Source: Acidobacteriaceae bacterium (GTDB taxonomy: Bacteria; Acidobacteriota; Terriglobia; Terriglobales; Acidobacteriaceae). From it: a stretch of 12,598 nucleotides of DNA. The notes beneath the pieces were generated by a model, which was given only the letters and a program-made list of their open reading frames with translations, did no database searches and was not told where the DNA came from. The stretch covers positions 11,080 through 23,677 of the forward strand of contig PMOF01000284.1 in the NCBI GenBank assembly GCA_003162495.1, read 5' to 3'. The position numbers were made by a program, and so were the translations under genes. Of this stretch, positions 1 to 6,522 are shown piece by piece; position 1 is the stretch's first letter; each line of letters opens with the position of its first letter.

Positions 1-992
1 GCCCGGCTATAACTGCGCAGGAAAAGCAGGGCGGCCAGCACGTAAAATGCAGAGTCGTAGGCGGTGGAAATCTGATTGAGGCGATGCAGCAGCAGGCCGG
101 TTGCCTGCCGGGTGGCGATGGTCCAGATCCACAGTGCAAGCAGGGCGGCGCCGGGCGCATAGACCAGCGGCAGCAGCCAGCGACGGTGGATGTTCTTGAA
201 TCGTTCCTCTGGGAAGCTTAAGGCGAAATGCAGGAACAGGGCCGGCTGCAGCGACTCGGCCACCACGTTGGCCCAGAAGACGATCTGATCGAGCCAGTCC
301 CAGGAGCCGTTGGCGTCGACCTTGCCGGTGTACTTGAGCGCGTAGAACGCGAAGGAGACCAGGCAGAAGAGGTAAAAGTGAGTGGCGCGCGGCGCCCCCC
401 AGCGGCGGAACAGGACATAGAAGCCGATGATCAGGTAGATAAGCCCGATGACTCGCAAGCCCTGGGTCAGGCCCCGGTCCGACGGCTCGGGGTAGACCTC
501 CACGGGCGTGTCGAGCGGAATGCCGGCGCGGGTGATTGCGTAGTAAGCCTCCCCATAGACCCCGGTGCGATAAAGCGCGCGTTCCAGATCGGACAGCTTC
601 AGGGTGGGGGCGTAGTTGACTTCACCCTGCAGCCCGCGCGCCTGGACGCCGCCCGGCTGACGCGGATTTGCCGGCTGCACCCTGTCTTCGGGTTGTCTAT
701 CTTCGGGGAGCAGGGTCTGGGTCTGGATGTCGGAGCGCTGGGCAGAACTCATCGGCAGCACCTTTACCCCGGTGAGGAGGTCATGCTGCTGAATACCGGC
801 CCGCTGGCCGGGCATGTCCGGAAGCACTTTCTCCGCCTCCAGCCCGCCCGCAACCTCGCGCCACCAGACCCCATCGTCGGGTTGCTGGAAATGGTTCTCC
901 TGGCGGAGATTCAAGACCGCAAGCACGAAGAGGCTGGCCGTGGCCACGACCAGCAGTGTCGCCTGCAAGCGGTTGAAGAGGCTGCTCTCCAT
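1..992 (-). CDS. PDZ-domain multi-TM sensor protein, probable sensor histidine kinase N-terminus (partial)
   Basis: An open frame runs from ATG at 992-990 off the left edge of the window (330 codons, no stop). An in-frame stop at 1005-1007 makes this the only ATG start. Residues 10-28 form a first membrane segment. Residues about 40-75 (VWWREVAGGL, then QRAGIQQHDLL) and 132-168 (LSDLERALYRTG, then YAITRAGIPL) read as the two halves of a PDZ-like domain, separated by a Q/P/R-rich stretch of about 55 residues. Further hydrophobic helices lie near 179-195, 205-222, 234-258, 272-292 and 311-326. The motif LFLHFALSFPEER (252-264) is typical of multi-TM sensor modules joined to histidine-kinase ATPase domains in acidobacteria. 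The kinase or other output domain would lie outside the window, so 'histidine kinase' is an inference from architecture; a different output domain is possible. Confidence 0.8.
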   Translation of the reverse strand, partial: MESSLFNRLQATLLVVATASLFVLAVLNLRQENHFQQPDDGVWWREVAGGLEAEKVLPDMPGQRAGIQQHDLLTGVKVLPMSSAQRSDIQTQTLLPEDRQPEDRVQPANPRQPGGVQARGLQGEVNYAPTLKLSDLERALYRTGVYGEAYYAITRAGIPLDTPVEVYPEPSDRGLTQGLRVIGLIYLIIGFYVLFRRWGAPRATHFYLFCLVSFAFYALKYTGKVDANGSWDWLDQIVFWANVVAESLQPALFLHFALSFPEERFKNIHRRWLLPLVYAPGAALLALWIWTIATRQATGLLLHRLNQISTAYDSAFYVLAALLFLRSYSR

Positions 993-1499
993 GGGGGTTT
1001 GCTCTTACATCCTTCTGATGTTTGTTGCTAACCTCTGGTCCATGTTGCACGTCGACTGCCAGTCAGGAGAATGTGCGGAATCCGCAAGTAACGATTGGCA
1101 ATCGATTGAGAGTACGCTAGATAGGGACGTCTGGTTCCGTCGATTGTCAACCCGAGCAGGCGGCATTCCCGAAGAAAATGCAGAAAATGGAATGTTGGAT
1201 ACAAAGAAAGGGATCGCACTATTGAAACCTATAAAATGTTGAAAATACACGAGTTGTCTGTGCTTCCCAGGTGAGGTGGACTTTTGCGACTCGTAGAGGG
1301 ACATATCCACTGAAGGCAATTCCAATGAGGTTTGCGTGTCCGGGCGGCTTGGGCAAAACCGTCGAGATCGGCTTGCAAACGCTTCGGTTGCCGGGGAACA
1401 TCCGGTTGGCGGCGCAGCGCCCTAAGTGGACTGCCTCGGCGTGGCCGGCGCCACCAAGATGGAAGCAGACTCATGTCACTCTTGACCGAGTAATATCAA

Positions 1500-1512
1500 G
1501 GTGAAATTCACC
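1500..1512. promoter_or_regulatory. 13-base palindrome upstream of the glycosyltransferase gene
   Basis: GGTGAAATTCACC is a perfect 6-bp inverted repeat around a single central base, lying 47 bases before the downstream start codon. A TTGACC hexamer at 1482-1487 could be a -35 element, but the matching -10 is poor. It could be an operator or chance. Confidence 0.25.
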
Positions 1513-1544
1513 ATTTCAACGGCGCCAAACGGGCGGGATGCGGC

Positions 1545-1549
1545 AGGAG
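1545..1549 (+). promoter_or_regulatory. Ribosome binding site for the 1560 start
   Basis: AGGAG lies 10 bases before ATG 1560. This favours 1560 over the in-frame ATGs at 1599 and 1602, which lack a well-placed Shine-Dalgarno sequence. Protein homology would fit a start near 1599-1602 equally well. Confidence 0.5.
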
Positions 1550-1559
1550 AACCCGATCG

Positions 1560-2465
1560 ATGCTTTGTACCTGGCAGGAAACGCGATTCAGCACGTTGAT
1601 GATGTTCACCAGCCAGAGGCCTGTCAATATGGGGCGGCTGAATGCTGTTGCTGCTTTGGCCTATGTGGCCATGGCGGTTCGTCTTGCGGAGTCGCTTGCA
1701 CACTCCGGCAAGAGCCTGCGCGTATTCACGAACGACCCCGATCGCCTGCTGATGCTGGCCGGCGCGAATGCAGGCTTGCTCACGCCCGCGTTGCTGGAGA
1801 TCGATCCTGTCTTTCCTCTTCATCTGCGTTTCTATGCCGCCCATCACAAGCTGCGCGTCTTTGAGCGCTTTTCCCAGGAGACGTGGCCGAACTGCCTTCT
1901 CGATCTGGACATGGTGCTCTCAAAGGACGGCGCGGCGGTCGAGCAGATGCTGGAAAAACCCCGCGCGATGGAAGCCTGGATTTATGACATCTCCGCGCAA
2001 ATCTTTCCGGCCTATTCCCGTCAGGTGGTGCAGCAGGATCTGGCCAGGCTGGGTGCGCCAAACGCCTTCCCGCTGTGGTACGGTGGCGAGTTCATCCTTG
2101 GCATTCCTTCGTTCTTCGCGCGCCTGTCGGCAGAGTGCAACCGTTTGCTTCCCACCTACCTGTCGCTCTGCGATTCCCTGCACCACGTCGGCGACGAATC
2201 CATCGTTTCGGTCGCGCTGAATGGCTTGTCCCATGAGTTCGCGATCGGAGAAGCAGGCGACGCGGAGCTGGTAGTACGCTACTGGTCGGGTCGAACCCTG
2301 CATGTGCAGCCGCCCGCCGCCGTGCTGCGGCGTTGCGCCTTCTGGCATTTGCCGGACATGAAGTGGGCGTTGAGCCGCAACGCTCTCTCGAGAACTCCGC
2401 GGCAACTGACTCGGGCGATTCGGGCGCGTCAGCTTCTGATGGCCATGCGGCCTGCGCGACGTTGA
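1560..2465 (+). CDS. Putative GT-A-type glycosyltransferase / nucleotide-diphospho-sugar transferase
   Basis: The protein has 301 residues and no signal peptide, so it is probably cytoplasmic or loosely membrane-associated. It starts with a strand (MFTSQRPVN, from residue 15), a long helix and a second strand RVFTND (54-59), the usual opening of a GT-A nucleotide-sugar fold. LLDLDMVL at 113-120 provides a DxD-like motif, expected to bind a metal and the sugar nucleotide. WYGGEFILGIPSFF (173-186) and HHVGDESIVSVALN further on resemble conserved elements of GT8-like or polysaccharide-cluster transferases. The donor and acceptor cannot be told. Codons 1-13 may be untranslated if the true start is 1599 or 1602. 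The following methyltransferase lies 133 bases downstream on the same strand, which suggests a surface-glycan context. The glycosyltransferase assignment rests on fold-like motifs only. Confidence 0.7.
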   Translation: MLCTWQETRFSTLMMFTSQRPVNMGRLNAVAALAYVAMAVRLAESLAHSGKSLRVFTNDPDRLLMLAGANAGLLTPALLEIDPVFPLHLRFYAAHHKLRVFERFSQETWPNCLLDLDMVLSKDGAAVEQMLEKPRAMEAWIYDISAQIFPAYSRQVVQQDLARLGAPNAFPLWYGGEFILGIPSFFARLSAECNRLLPTYLSLCDSLHHVGDESIVSVALNGLSHEFAIGEAGDAELVVRYWSGRTLHVQPPAAVLRRCAFWHLPDMKWALSRNALSRTPRQLTRAIRARQLLMAMRPARR

Positions 2466-2483
2466 GAACGGAATTCAGTCCCA

Positions 2484-2500
2484 TGCGAAACAATTTCGCA
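2484..2500. other. Perfect 7-bp hairpin after the glycosyltransferase gene
   Basis: TGCGAAA and TTTCGCA form a perfect inverted repeat around the loop CAA, 18 bases after the stop codon at 2465. There is no T-run behind it, so it is not a standard intrinsic terminator. It may stabilise the 3' end or weaken read-through into the methyltransferase gene. Confidence 0.4.
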
Positions 2501-2586
2501 AACAAACTCCGGCTGATGAAGGAGAGGGGCAACTGGCAGCGAGGATAAAGCGTCCGGCCTTCGTAGAATGGGGATACGCGAAGGTG

Positions 2587-2591
2587 CGAGG
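2587..2591 (+). promoter_or_regulatory. Ribosome binding site deciding the methyltransferase start
   Basis: CGAGG lies 7 bases before ATG 2599. An in-frame GTG at 2584 overlaps this site and has no comparable sequence at the right distance, so ATG 2599 is preferred. Confidence 0.5.
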
Positions 2592-2598
2592 CCTGAAG

Positions 2599-3351
2599 AT
2601 GCCAACTCTTAAGACAATCCGCTCGACGGTTAAGTCAAAAGTGTACAGCGCGTTAATGCGGATTGGTGTTGAGAGGGCGATCATTTGGTTTTGGAGGTTG
2701 AAGGGCCAGAATGTCGACTATCTTCAGCACGATGAATTGGCAGGGCGATTTGATTTTATATACAAGAATAAGGTGTGGTCCGGCGGACGCGAGGGCGAGT
2801 CGGCTTCGGGTCATGGATCATCTGCTCTCGCGACTCAGCGGGTTTCTAATGAGCTGCCAAAACTGCTGGACCTAATAGGCGCGGAATCATTCCTCGATCT
2901 GGGCTGCGGAGACTATTTTTGGATGCGCAATGTGAATCTCAGGCAGTTTTATATTGGCGCGGATATTGTTGCCAGCGTGATCGAAGAGAACAGGAATCAA
3001 TACGAGGATGACAGGCGCAAATTCACGGTGTTGAATGGCTGTTCCGATCCTCTTCCCGATGTTGACGCGATTTTATGCCGCGAGGTTATTTTTCATCTGT
3101 CTTTTCGGGATGCAAAGAGCCTTTTGCGAAATATCAAGCGTTCAAAGGCAAAGCATTTTATCTGTACAACAGATCCGGCAACGGCGGTGAACACGGATGT
3201 TCCGAGCGGCGCATGGAGAGATGTCAACGTTGAAATAAGGCCATATTCTCTTGGGACGCCAATGATGACGATTGATGATCCTGTGCCGGGCAATTCGGCT
3301 CGGGTGCTCGGAGTTTGGCAGGTTTCGTCTCTACCATCCTGGCTGGCATAG
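2599..3351 (+). CDS. Class I SAM-dependent methyltransferase
   Basis: The 250-residue protein carries the glycine-rich SAM motif FLDLGCGDYFWM (98-109), the acidic residue after strand 2 in YIGADIV (D122), and CREVIFHLSF (160-169) in the motif IV/V region. Upstream, IYKNKVWSGG (54-63) followed by a short SGHGSS stretch matches methyltransferases often found in capsule, O-antigen or sugar-modification clusters. It should transfer a methyl group from S-adenosylmethionine; the acceptor is unknown, and a sugar or lipid-linked glycan is only suggested by the glycosyltransferase upstream. The N-terminal helix (11-33) is amphipathic to hydrophobic and might associate with the membrane. Base use is clearly AT-richer than in neighbouring genes (for example around 2750-2775), a sign of separate origin. 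GTG 2584 is an alternative start that adds five residues. Confidence 0.85.
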   Translation: MPTLKTIRSTVKSKVYSALMRIGVERAIIWFWRLKGQNVDYLQHDELAGRFDFIYKNKVWSGGREGESASGHGSSALATQRVSNELPKLLDLIGAESFLDLGCGDYFWMRNVNLRQFYIGADIVASVIEENRNQYEDDRRKFTVLNGCSDPLPDVDAILCREVIFHLSFRDAKSLLRNIKRSKAKHFICTTDPATAVNTDVPSGAWRDVNVEIRPYSLGTPMMTIDDPVPGNSARVLGVWQVSSLPSWLA

Positions 3352-3434
3352 CATGTGTCGCTTCTACTCCCGGCGCCCATTCTCTGTCGAAGCCCAGCTC
3401 GCTCAGAACATAGACCTATCGGGTTCCGGTGACG

Positions 3435-3464
3435 CGCAATTGACCAGTTCGAATGAGAATTGCG
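3435..3464. terminator. Possible bidirectional hairpin between convergent genes
   Basis: CGCAATT (3435-3441) and AATTGCG (3458-3464) form a 7-bp stem with a 16-base loop, between the end of the methyltransferase gene and the end of the oppositely oriented araD. There is no T-tract, so the terminator role is only plausible by position. Confidence 0.25.
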
Positions 3465-3498
3465 GACTGACGGATTGCGCGTATCCTGGGTTGCGTTT

Positions 3499-4239
3499 TC
3501 AGCGCTGGCCGTAGGTGGCTTTGGGGCCGTGCTTGCGCTGGTAATGGTGTTCGGAAACGTACTGGGGAATTCCGGAATCGGACGGGCCGGGAAAGTCAGG
3601 GCCGAGGCGGAGCAGGATGGTGCGGTAGGCGAGGCGGGCGATGTATTCAAGGACGTCGGCGTGCTCGACAGCTTCGGCGGGAGTTTTGCCCCAGGCGAAG
3701 GGGGCATGGCCGGAGACCAGGACGCCGGGGACGGCGAGCGGGTCGAGGCCCTCGATGCGAAAGCGGCGGGCGATGACGGCGCCGGTCGAGCGGACGTAGC
3801 CCTCGGCCACCTCCTCGGCAGTGAGGGGTTCGGTGAGCGGAACCGGGCCATGAAAGTAGTCGGCGTGGGTGGTGCCGAGGCAGGGGATGGGGCGGCCGGC
3901 CTGCGCCCATGAGGTTGCGAACTCCGAATGGGTGTGGACGATGCCGCCGATCTGGGGGAATTCGCGATAGAGGCAGGTGTGGGTATCGAGGTCGCTTGAG
4001 GGACGCAGAGAGCCTTCGATAATTTTGCCGTCGAGGTTGGCGACGACCAGATCGTTGAGGGTGAGCGAGGCGTAATCGACGCCGCTGGGCTTGATGACGA
4101 CAAGCGGTTCGCGGCCGGTGCCATCAATACCCAAACGATCAATGCCGCTGGCATTGCCGAAGGTGTGCGGGGCCAGTCCGCGGCGGGCGATCTCGCGGTT
4201 GGCGTGGAGGACTTGTTCGCGGAGGGAGGCGAGGAGCAT
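3499..4239 (-). CDS. araD: L-ribulose-5-phosphate 4-epimerase
   Basis: This class II aldolase-family enzyme interconverts L-ribulose 5-phosphate and D-xylulose 5-phosphate, feeding L-arabinose carbon into the pentose phosphate pathway in the cytoplasm. At 246 residues it is slightly longer than E. coli AraD (231). Compared from memory with E. coli, the zinc ligands are present as H102, H104 (IVHTHS) and H178 (SGHAPFAWGK). Catalytic D127 lies in GTTHADYFHG, D83 in SSD, and the C-terminal catalytic tyrosine is Y243 in KATYGQ, after the family hallmark YQRKHG. The start ATG at 4239 has no clear Shine-Dalgarno sequence, but there is no other in-frame start upstream. It follows a pseudogene on the same strand with a 162-base gap, and no araA or araB is adjacent, so it is probably transcribed alone. 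SgbE- or UlaF-type substrate context cannot be excluded. Confidence 0.95.
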   Translation of the reverse strand: MLLASLREQVLHANREIARRGLAPHTFGNASGIDRLGIDGTGREPLVVIKPSGVDYASLTLNDLVVANLDGKIIEGSLRPSSDLDTHTCLYREFPQIGGIVHTHSEFATSWAQAGRPIPCLGTTHADYFHGPVPLTEPLTAEEVAEGYVRSTGAVIARRFRIEGLDPLAVPGVLVSGHAPFAWGKTPAEAVEHADVLEYIARLAYRTILLRLGPDFPGPSDSGIPQYVSEHHYQRKHGPKATYGQR

Positions 4240-4282
4240 GGCAAAGACAGCTTACAGTTTTTCGGTGGCCAGTTGTAAATAG

Positions 4283-4308
4283 AGGGAACAGGGAACAGGG
4301 AATAGGGA
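4283..4308. repeat. Short tandem heptamer repeat AGGGAAC/T
   Basis: Two AGGGAAC copies, one AGGGAAT and a partial AGGGA stand in tandem just upstream of araD. Such GGGAACAGGGAATAGGG-like strings recur in intergenic DNA of acidobacteria as far as I recall. No coding or secondary-structure role is evident. Confidence 0.6.
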
Positions 4309-4401
4309 CTTTGGAATAGAAAGGCAGCGAGTTGGCAAGTTGGCGGGGCGGGGACGAGGCTGAGAATGGCGGCGAACAAAATACGGGGCAGCGTTGGGTG
4401 C

Positions 4402-5143
4402 TCAGTTTATCCCGGAGAAACGGGCCTTCACCCACGCGGTCACCAGATCCGTATAGCCGGGCGCAGTGTGCCACCAAAAGAACGGTTGACCCGGTTCCCA
4501 TTGGATAGTCAGGTTGTGTGCAGCTCCCGGAATAATGACAGGTGTATAGTCTCTGTTGCCAGCGACATGAAGAGCGTTGAGATTCCGGCGAGGCTTGGGT
4601 CCACCGGCGTATTAGAAAGGCGTTCCCCATCGGCTCTCGGCGCCGCTTCCATGCAGGAAAACGATGCCTGGGTGCGGTAGAGCGCGGAAGCAGAAGCGTG
4701 CCAGACAGTACTACGGAGCCGTTGCGGAACGTGACTTCTTCCCGGCGGTAGGGCGGTTCTTCCGGCCTGACCGGCTTTAGCGAAAACGCTCCTTTTTCTT
4801 TCCCGTCCAAAAAGGTCCCGCTTATCTCTTGTGGAGATACCACGCCGTCAAAGACAAGTGAAGCCAGTTTCCAGTGCAGCGCGGGAGGGGAATAGTCGAC
4901 CTTGGAAAGCGGGTACTCCATGGCACTTTGGGTTTCGGATGTGAAGCGGCCCGTCACGGCTCCGCCATCTGTACGAAAATCAAAGCGAACGGGCAGGCTC
5001 GCTCCCTCTCGCACCATAGTGCCCTCCCAATGGCCATCCGGCGCGTGGATCGTCTGTGTGCGAGCGTCAGCAGCTTGAAAAAGCGTGGCTATTAGAATGA
5101 AAGTTACCGAAGCCGTGCGAGATAAGAGTAAGCGTAGCGTCAT
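4402..5143 (-). pseudogene. Decayed secreted alpha/beta-hydrolase (acyl-peptidase-like), frameshifted and internally deleted
   Basis: The reading frame starts at ATG 5143 with a clear signal peptide (MTLRLLLSRTASVTFILIAT..., AxA-like site ADA before RTQ). An N-terminal beta-rich region follows (GHWEGTMV; YRREEVTFRNGSVVLSGTLL), typical of secreted alpha/beta-hydrolases that have a leading domain. Near 4675 the frame shifts by one base; the next frame continues correctly as HPGIVFLHGSGAESRWGTPF, including the oxyanion-hole HGSG. A TAA (4614-4612) follows at once, and in that same frame the DNA continues as a genuine C-terminus with PGAAHNL (the expected catalytic His) and PGYTDLVTAWVKARF, ending at TGA 4404-4402. 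About 200 middle residues, including the GxSxG nucleophile, are missing if an intact relative has about 450. The gene is therefore inactive. Intact, it would act outside the cytoplasm on esters or peptides. Confidence 0.85.
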
Positions 5144-5506
5144 CACATCTTCTTTATACGTGCGGATCGTCGCCCGCGGATGCAAAAAAAGACGGCGGAA
5201 TTGCGGGCGCCAGCGGCGCAAATCAAGATTTTTCTCGTTTTGTGCCGAATTGAGAGAAGAGATAAAACATTCCCCCCTTGGATTTAACCCAAAACGGGAG
5301 ACGCGACGAAGCCGCGAAACTTGAGAGTCCTCTTTGGGAGCAGACGGTTGCGTTCCAAAATCGCTTTCGGCGGATAGCACTGGAGAGGTTTGGACGGCCC
5401 TTTACTAGCCTTGGAACGCAATGGGCTTCCATCGCACACACTAACCCCAGGACTTGATCCGGGCTCAGTTGAAGCTAACAGGCCGATGCGCTCCACGCAA
5501 AAATTC
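5144..5506. other. Intergenic region with inverted repeat and CCCAGGACTTGATCCGGG element
   Basis: This 363-base gap separates the oxidoreductase from the hydrolase pseudogene on the minus strand. Several short open frames overlap here in different phases and none looks like a protein. The DNA contains an 11-bp inverted repeat (5348-5358 with 5411-5421) and an imperfect palindrome CCCAGGACTTGATCCGGG at 5446-5463, reminiscent of a dispersed repeat seen in many proteobacterial genomes. The part next to the pseudogene (5220-5290) is AT-rich and may once have held its promoter. Confidence 0.5.
5348..5421. repeat. 11-bp perfect inverted repeat
   Basis: TTGCGTTCCAA at 5348-5358 is repeated inverted as TTGGAACGCAA at 5411-5421, with 52 bases between. 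No transposase is present, and the interval is too short for an ordinary insertion sequence. It may be a remnant or small structured element. Confidence 0.45.
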
Positions 5507-6190
5507 CTAAAGCACGCTATTGAACTGCGCAGCGAGTCTTTTCATTGCCGCATTTTCGAGGGTGACTTCACCAGCCTCTCGACTGTGCAAAGCTATCTCA
5601 GCGGCGATTGAGCGACCGAGAATTCGCTGATCGATATTGCCGAACGGCCCAGGCACGAGGCTTCCCAACCAACCGACCCAGGCCGGGGTATGAGCGTTGC
5701 CGACAATGATGCCGGGGCGAAATATGGCGAGGCGGGCAAAACCGACATTACGCACGGTGTCTTCCTTCATGCCCATGACTCGCGCATAGCGAAACCGGCT
5801 GCGGGCTGTGCTTCCTGCCGCAGAAAGCAGGCAAAACTGGGCGATTCCGGCGTCATGGCAGCCACGCGCAAAGGCGCCGACGACGCCGACCTCAAGTTGT
5901 TGCAATTCTTCTTCGCTCCAGCGCCCCGATCCAGAACCGACACCCACACAGCTCACGGCGCTGACGGGACCTTGGCTTATAACTCCGCGAGCAAGGGCGG
6001 CAGTGCGCTCGGCAAAGTCCGCAGCGCCGGTATCAAGAACGACGTTGCGCACCCGCGATCGCGCCGCGATGGGCTTTCTGGTGAACATCACCACTTCCCG
6101 GCATTCCGGAATTGCCAGCAGTTCCGCGACGGCTGCACCACCGACTTGACCGGTACCACCAAGGATCATTGCCGCGAAACTCTGCTTCAT
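5507..6190 (-). CDS. TIP30/HTATIP2-like atypical short-chain dehydrogenase (NAD(P)-binding)
   Basis: The 227-residue cytoplasmic protein has a Rossmann fold opening with GGTGQVG at residues 11-17, close to the length of human TIP30 (242). VVMFTRKP (33-40) is the end of the second strand, where cofactor preference is set; the arginine and lysine would favour NADP. The central LLSAAGSTARSRFRYARVMG (121-140) matches the TIP30 pattern LLS...YLQVKG, but at the position of the catalytic lysine (YxxxK) there is a methionine (M139 after Y135), so classical reductase activity is doubtful. RPGIIVG (158-164) is also characteristic of the family. The start is secure: GGAGG at 6203-6199 lies 8 bases before ATG 6190. 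The nearest downstream gene is a pseudogene. The substrate is unknown. Confidence 0.85.
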   Translation of the reverse strand: MKQSFAAMILGGTGQVGGAAVAELLAIPECREVVMFTRKPIAARSRVRNVVLDTGAADFAERTAALARGVISQGPVSAVSCVGVGSGSGRWSEEELQQLEVGVVGAFARGCHDAGIAQFCLLSAAGSTARSRFRYARVMGMKEDTVRNVGFARLAIFRPGIIVGNAHTPAWVGWLGSLVPGPFGNIDQRILGRSIAAEIALHSREAGEVTLENAAMKRLAAQFNSVL

Positions 6191-6363
6191 AATTAGGACC
6201 TCCGCTTAGGCAAGGATGCGACAGCCCCGTTTACCTCAATACGGAAGCATACTTGGTCTCGGTTCTAAATTGAGCTGGTGAGGCATGGCTTTTCTCAATT
6301 GGCGCTATCAGGGCAACGCGCGCTTCGAAAGTGGGTCGGTATAGATTTTTTAGGTGGGTTCAA

Positions 6364-6383
6364 GTACGGGCTGAAGCCCGTAC
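6364..6383. repeat. REP-like hairpin, copy 1
   Basis: GTACGGGC and GCCCGTAC form a perfect 8-bp stem around the tetraloop TGAA. The same loop and core recur at 6421-6440. There is no T-run, so it is not a terminator. Confidence 0.8.
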
Positions 6384-6420
6384 CCTTCAACGATCTTTCC
6401 GATTTTGGGTGGGCTTGAGA

Positions 6421-6440
6421 GTCAGGGCTGAAGCCCTGAC
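6421..6440. repeat. REP-like hairpin, copy 2
   Basis: GTCAGGGC and GCCCTGAC form a perfect 8-bp stem around TGAA. Compared with copy 1, the outer stem bases AC have become CA on one arm, with matching changes on the other, so pairing is kept. Confidence 0.8.
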
Positions 6441-6485
6441 CTACCAGCCTGTACCCTTCACGAGAGGGAAGAATTGTGGCGCGGC

Positions 6486-6514
6486 TGTAAACTTGCAGCC
6501 GGGGCGGGCGTCTA
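6486..6514 (+). promoter_or_regulatory. Probable ECF-type promoter of the sigma operon
   Basis: TGTAAAC (6486-6492) and CGTCTA (6509-6514) stand 16 bases apart, matching the general ECF promoter layout (an AAC-containing -35 and a CGTC/TCTA -10). Transcription would start near 6520-6523, implying a leaderless message for ATG 6523 or a leader of about 28 bases for ATG 6550. Autoregulation is usual for such sigma factors. Confidence 0.45.
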
Positions 6515-6522
6515 CCTGAGGG

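Larger units (their letters stand above)
993..1559. other. Intergenic region between divergent genes, with small palindromes
   Basis: These 567 bases separate the leftward sensor gene from the rightward glycosyltransferase gene. The short open frames here have no recognisable protein character. I see a 13-base palindrome TGCGGAATCCGCA at 1074-1086, about 80 bases upstream of the sensor start, a short repeat CGATT-GGC-AATCG near 1092-1104, and a further 13-base palindrome at 1500-1512. The stretch 1180-1260 is visibly AT-richer than its surroundings. No convincing promoter with correct spacing was found for either gene. Confidence 0.6.
6191..6522. other. Divergent intergenic region with hairpin repeats and a sigma promoter
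   Basis: This region separates the leftward oxidoreductase from the rightward sigma-factor operon. It holds two TGAA-loop hairpins (6364-6383 and 6421-6440), each set in similar flanks: GATTTT...GGTGGG... before the stem and GTACCCTTCA after or near it. A weaker CGGCTG...CAGCCG arm pair (about 6483-6501) follows, overlapping the likely sigma promoter. No protein-coding content is convincing. Confidence 0.6.

Noticed and set aside
228..1031. Long + strand open frame (267 codons) at the left end
   Set aside because: It is the antisense shadow of the sensor protein, whose minus-strand reading gives clear membrane helices, a PDZ-like region and the LHFALSFPE motif.
1145..1150. TTGACA on the minus strand as a -35 box for the sensor gene
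   Set aside because: At 17 bases the -10 position reads TCCCTA; the TATCTA that resembles a -10 is 21 bases away, too far for a normal promoter.
1482..1497. TTGACC...TAATAT as a promoter of the glycosyltransferase gene
   Set aside because: Only 4-5 bases separate the two hexamers, so they cannot work together.
3093..4379. 428-codon minus-strand frame covering araD and part of the methyltransferase
   Set aside because: The translation is S/P/A-rich low-complexity read-through. The araD frame has all catalytic residues, and the methyltransferase is on the other strand.
4139..5380. 413-codon minus-strand frame as one intact protein
   Set aside because: Only its part from the ATG at 5143 to about 4675 is genuine. 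The real hydrolase continues in another frame, and the rest reads through into araD out of frame.
5223..5611. Short overlapping open frames in the gap between pseudogene and oxidoreductase
   Set aside because: Several phases are open at once, with no domain, no ribosome binding site and no consistent composition. The DNA is better explained by repeats.
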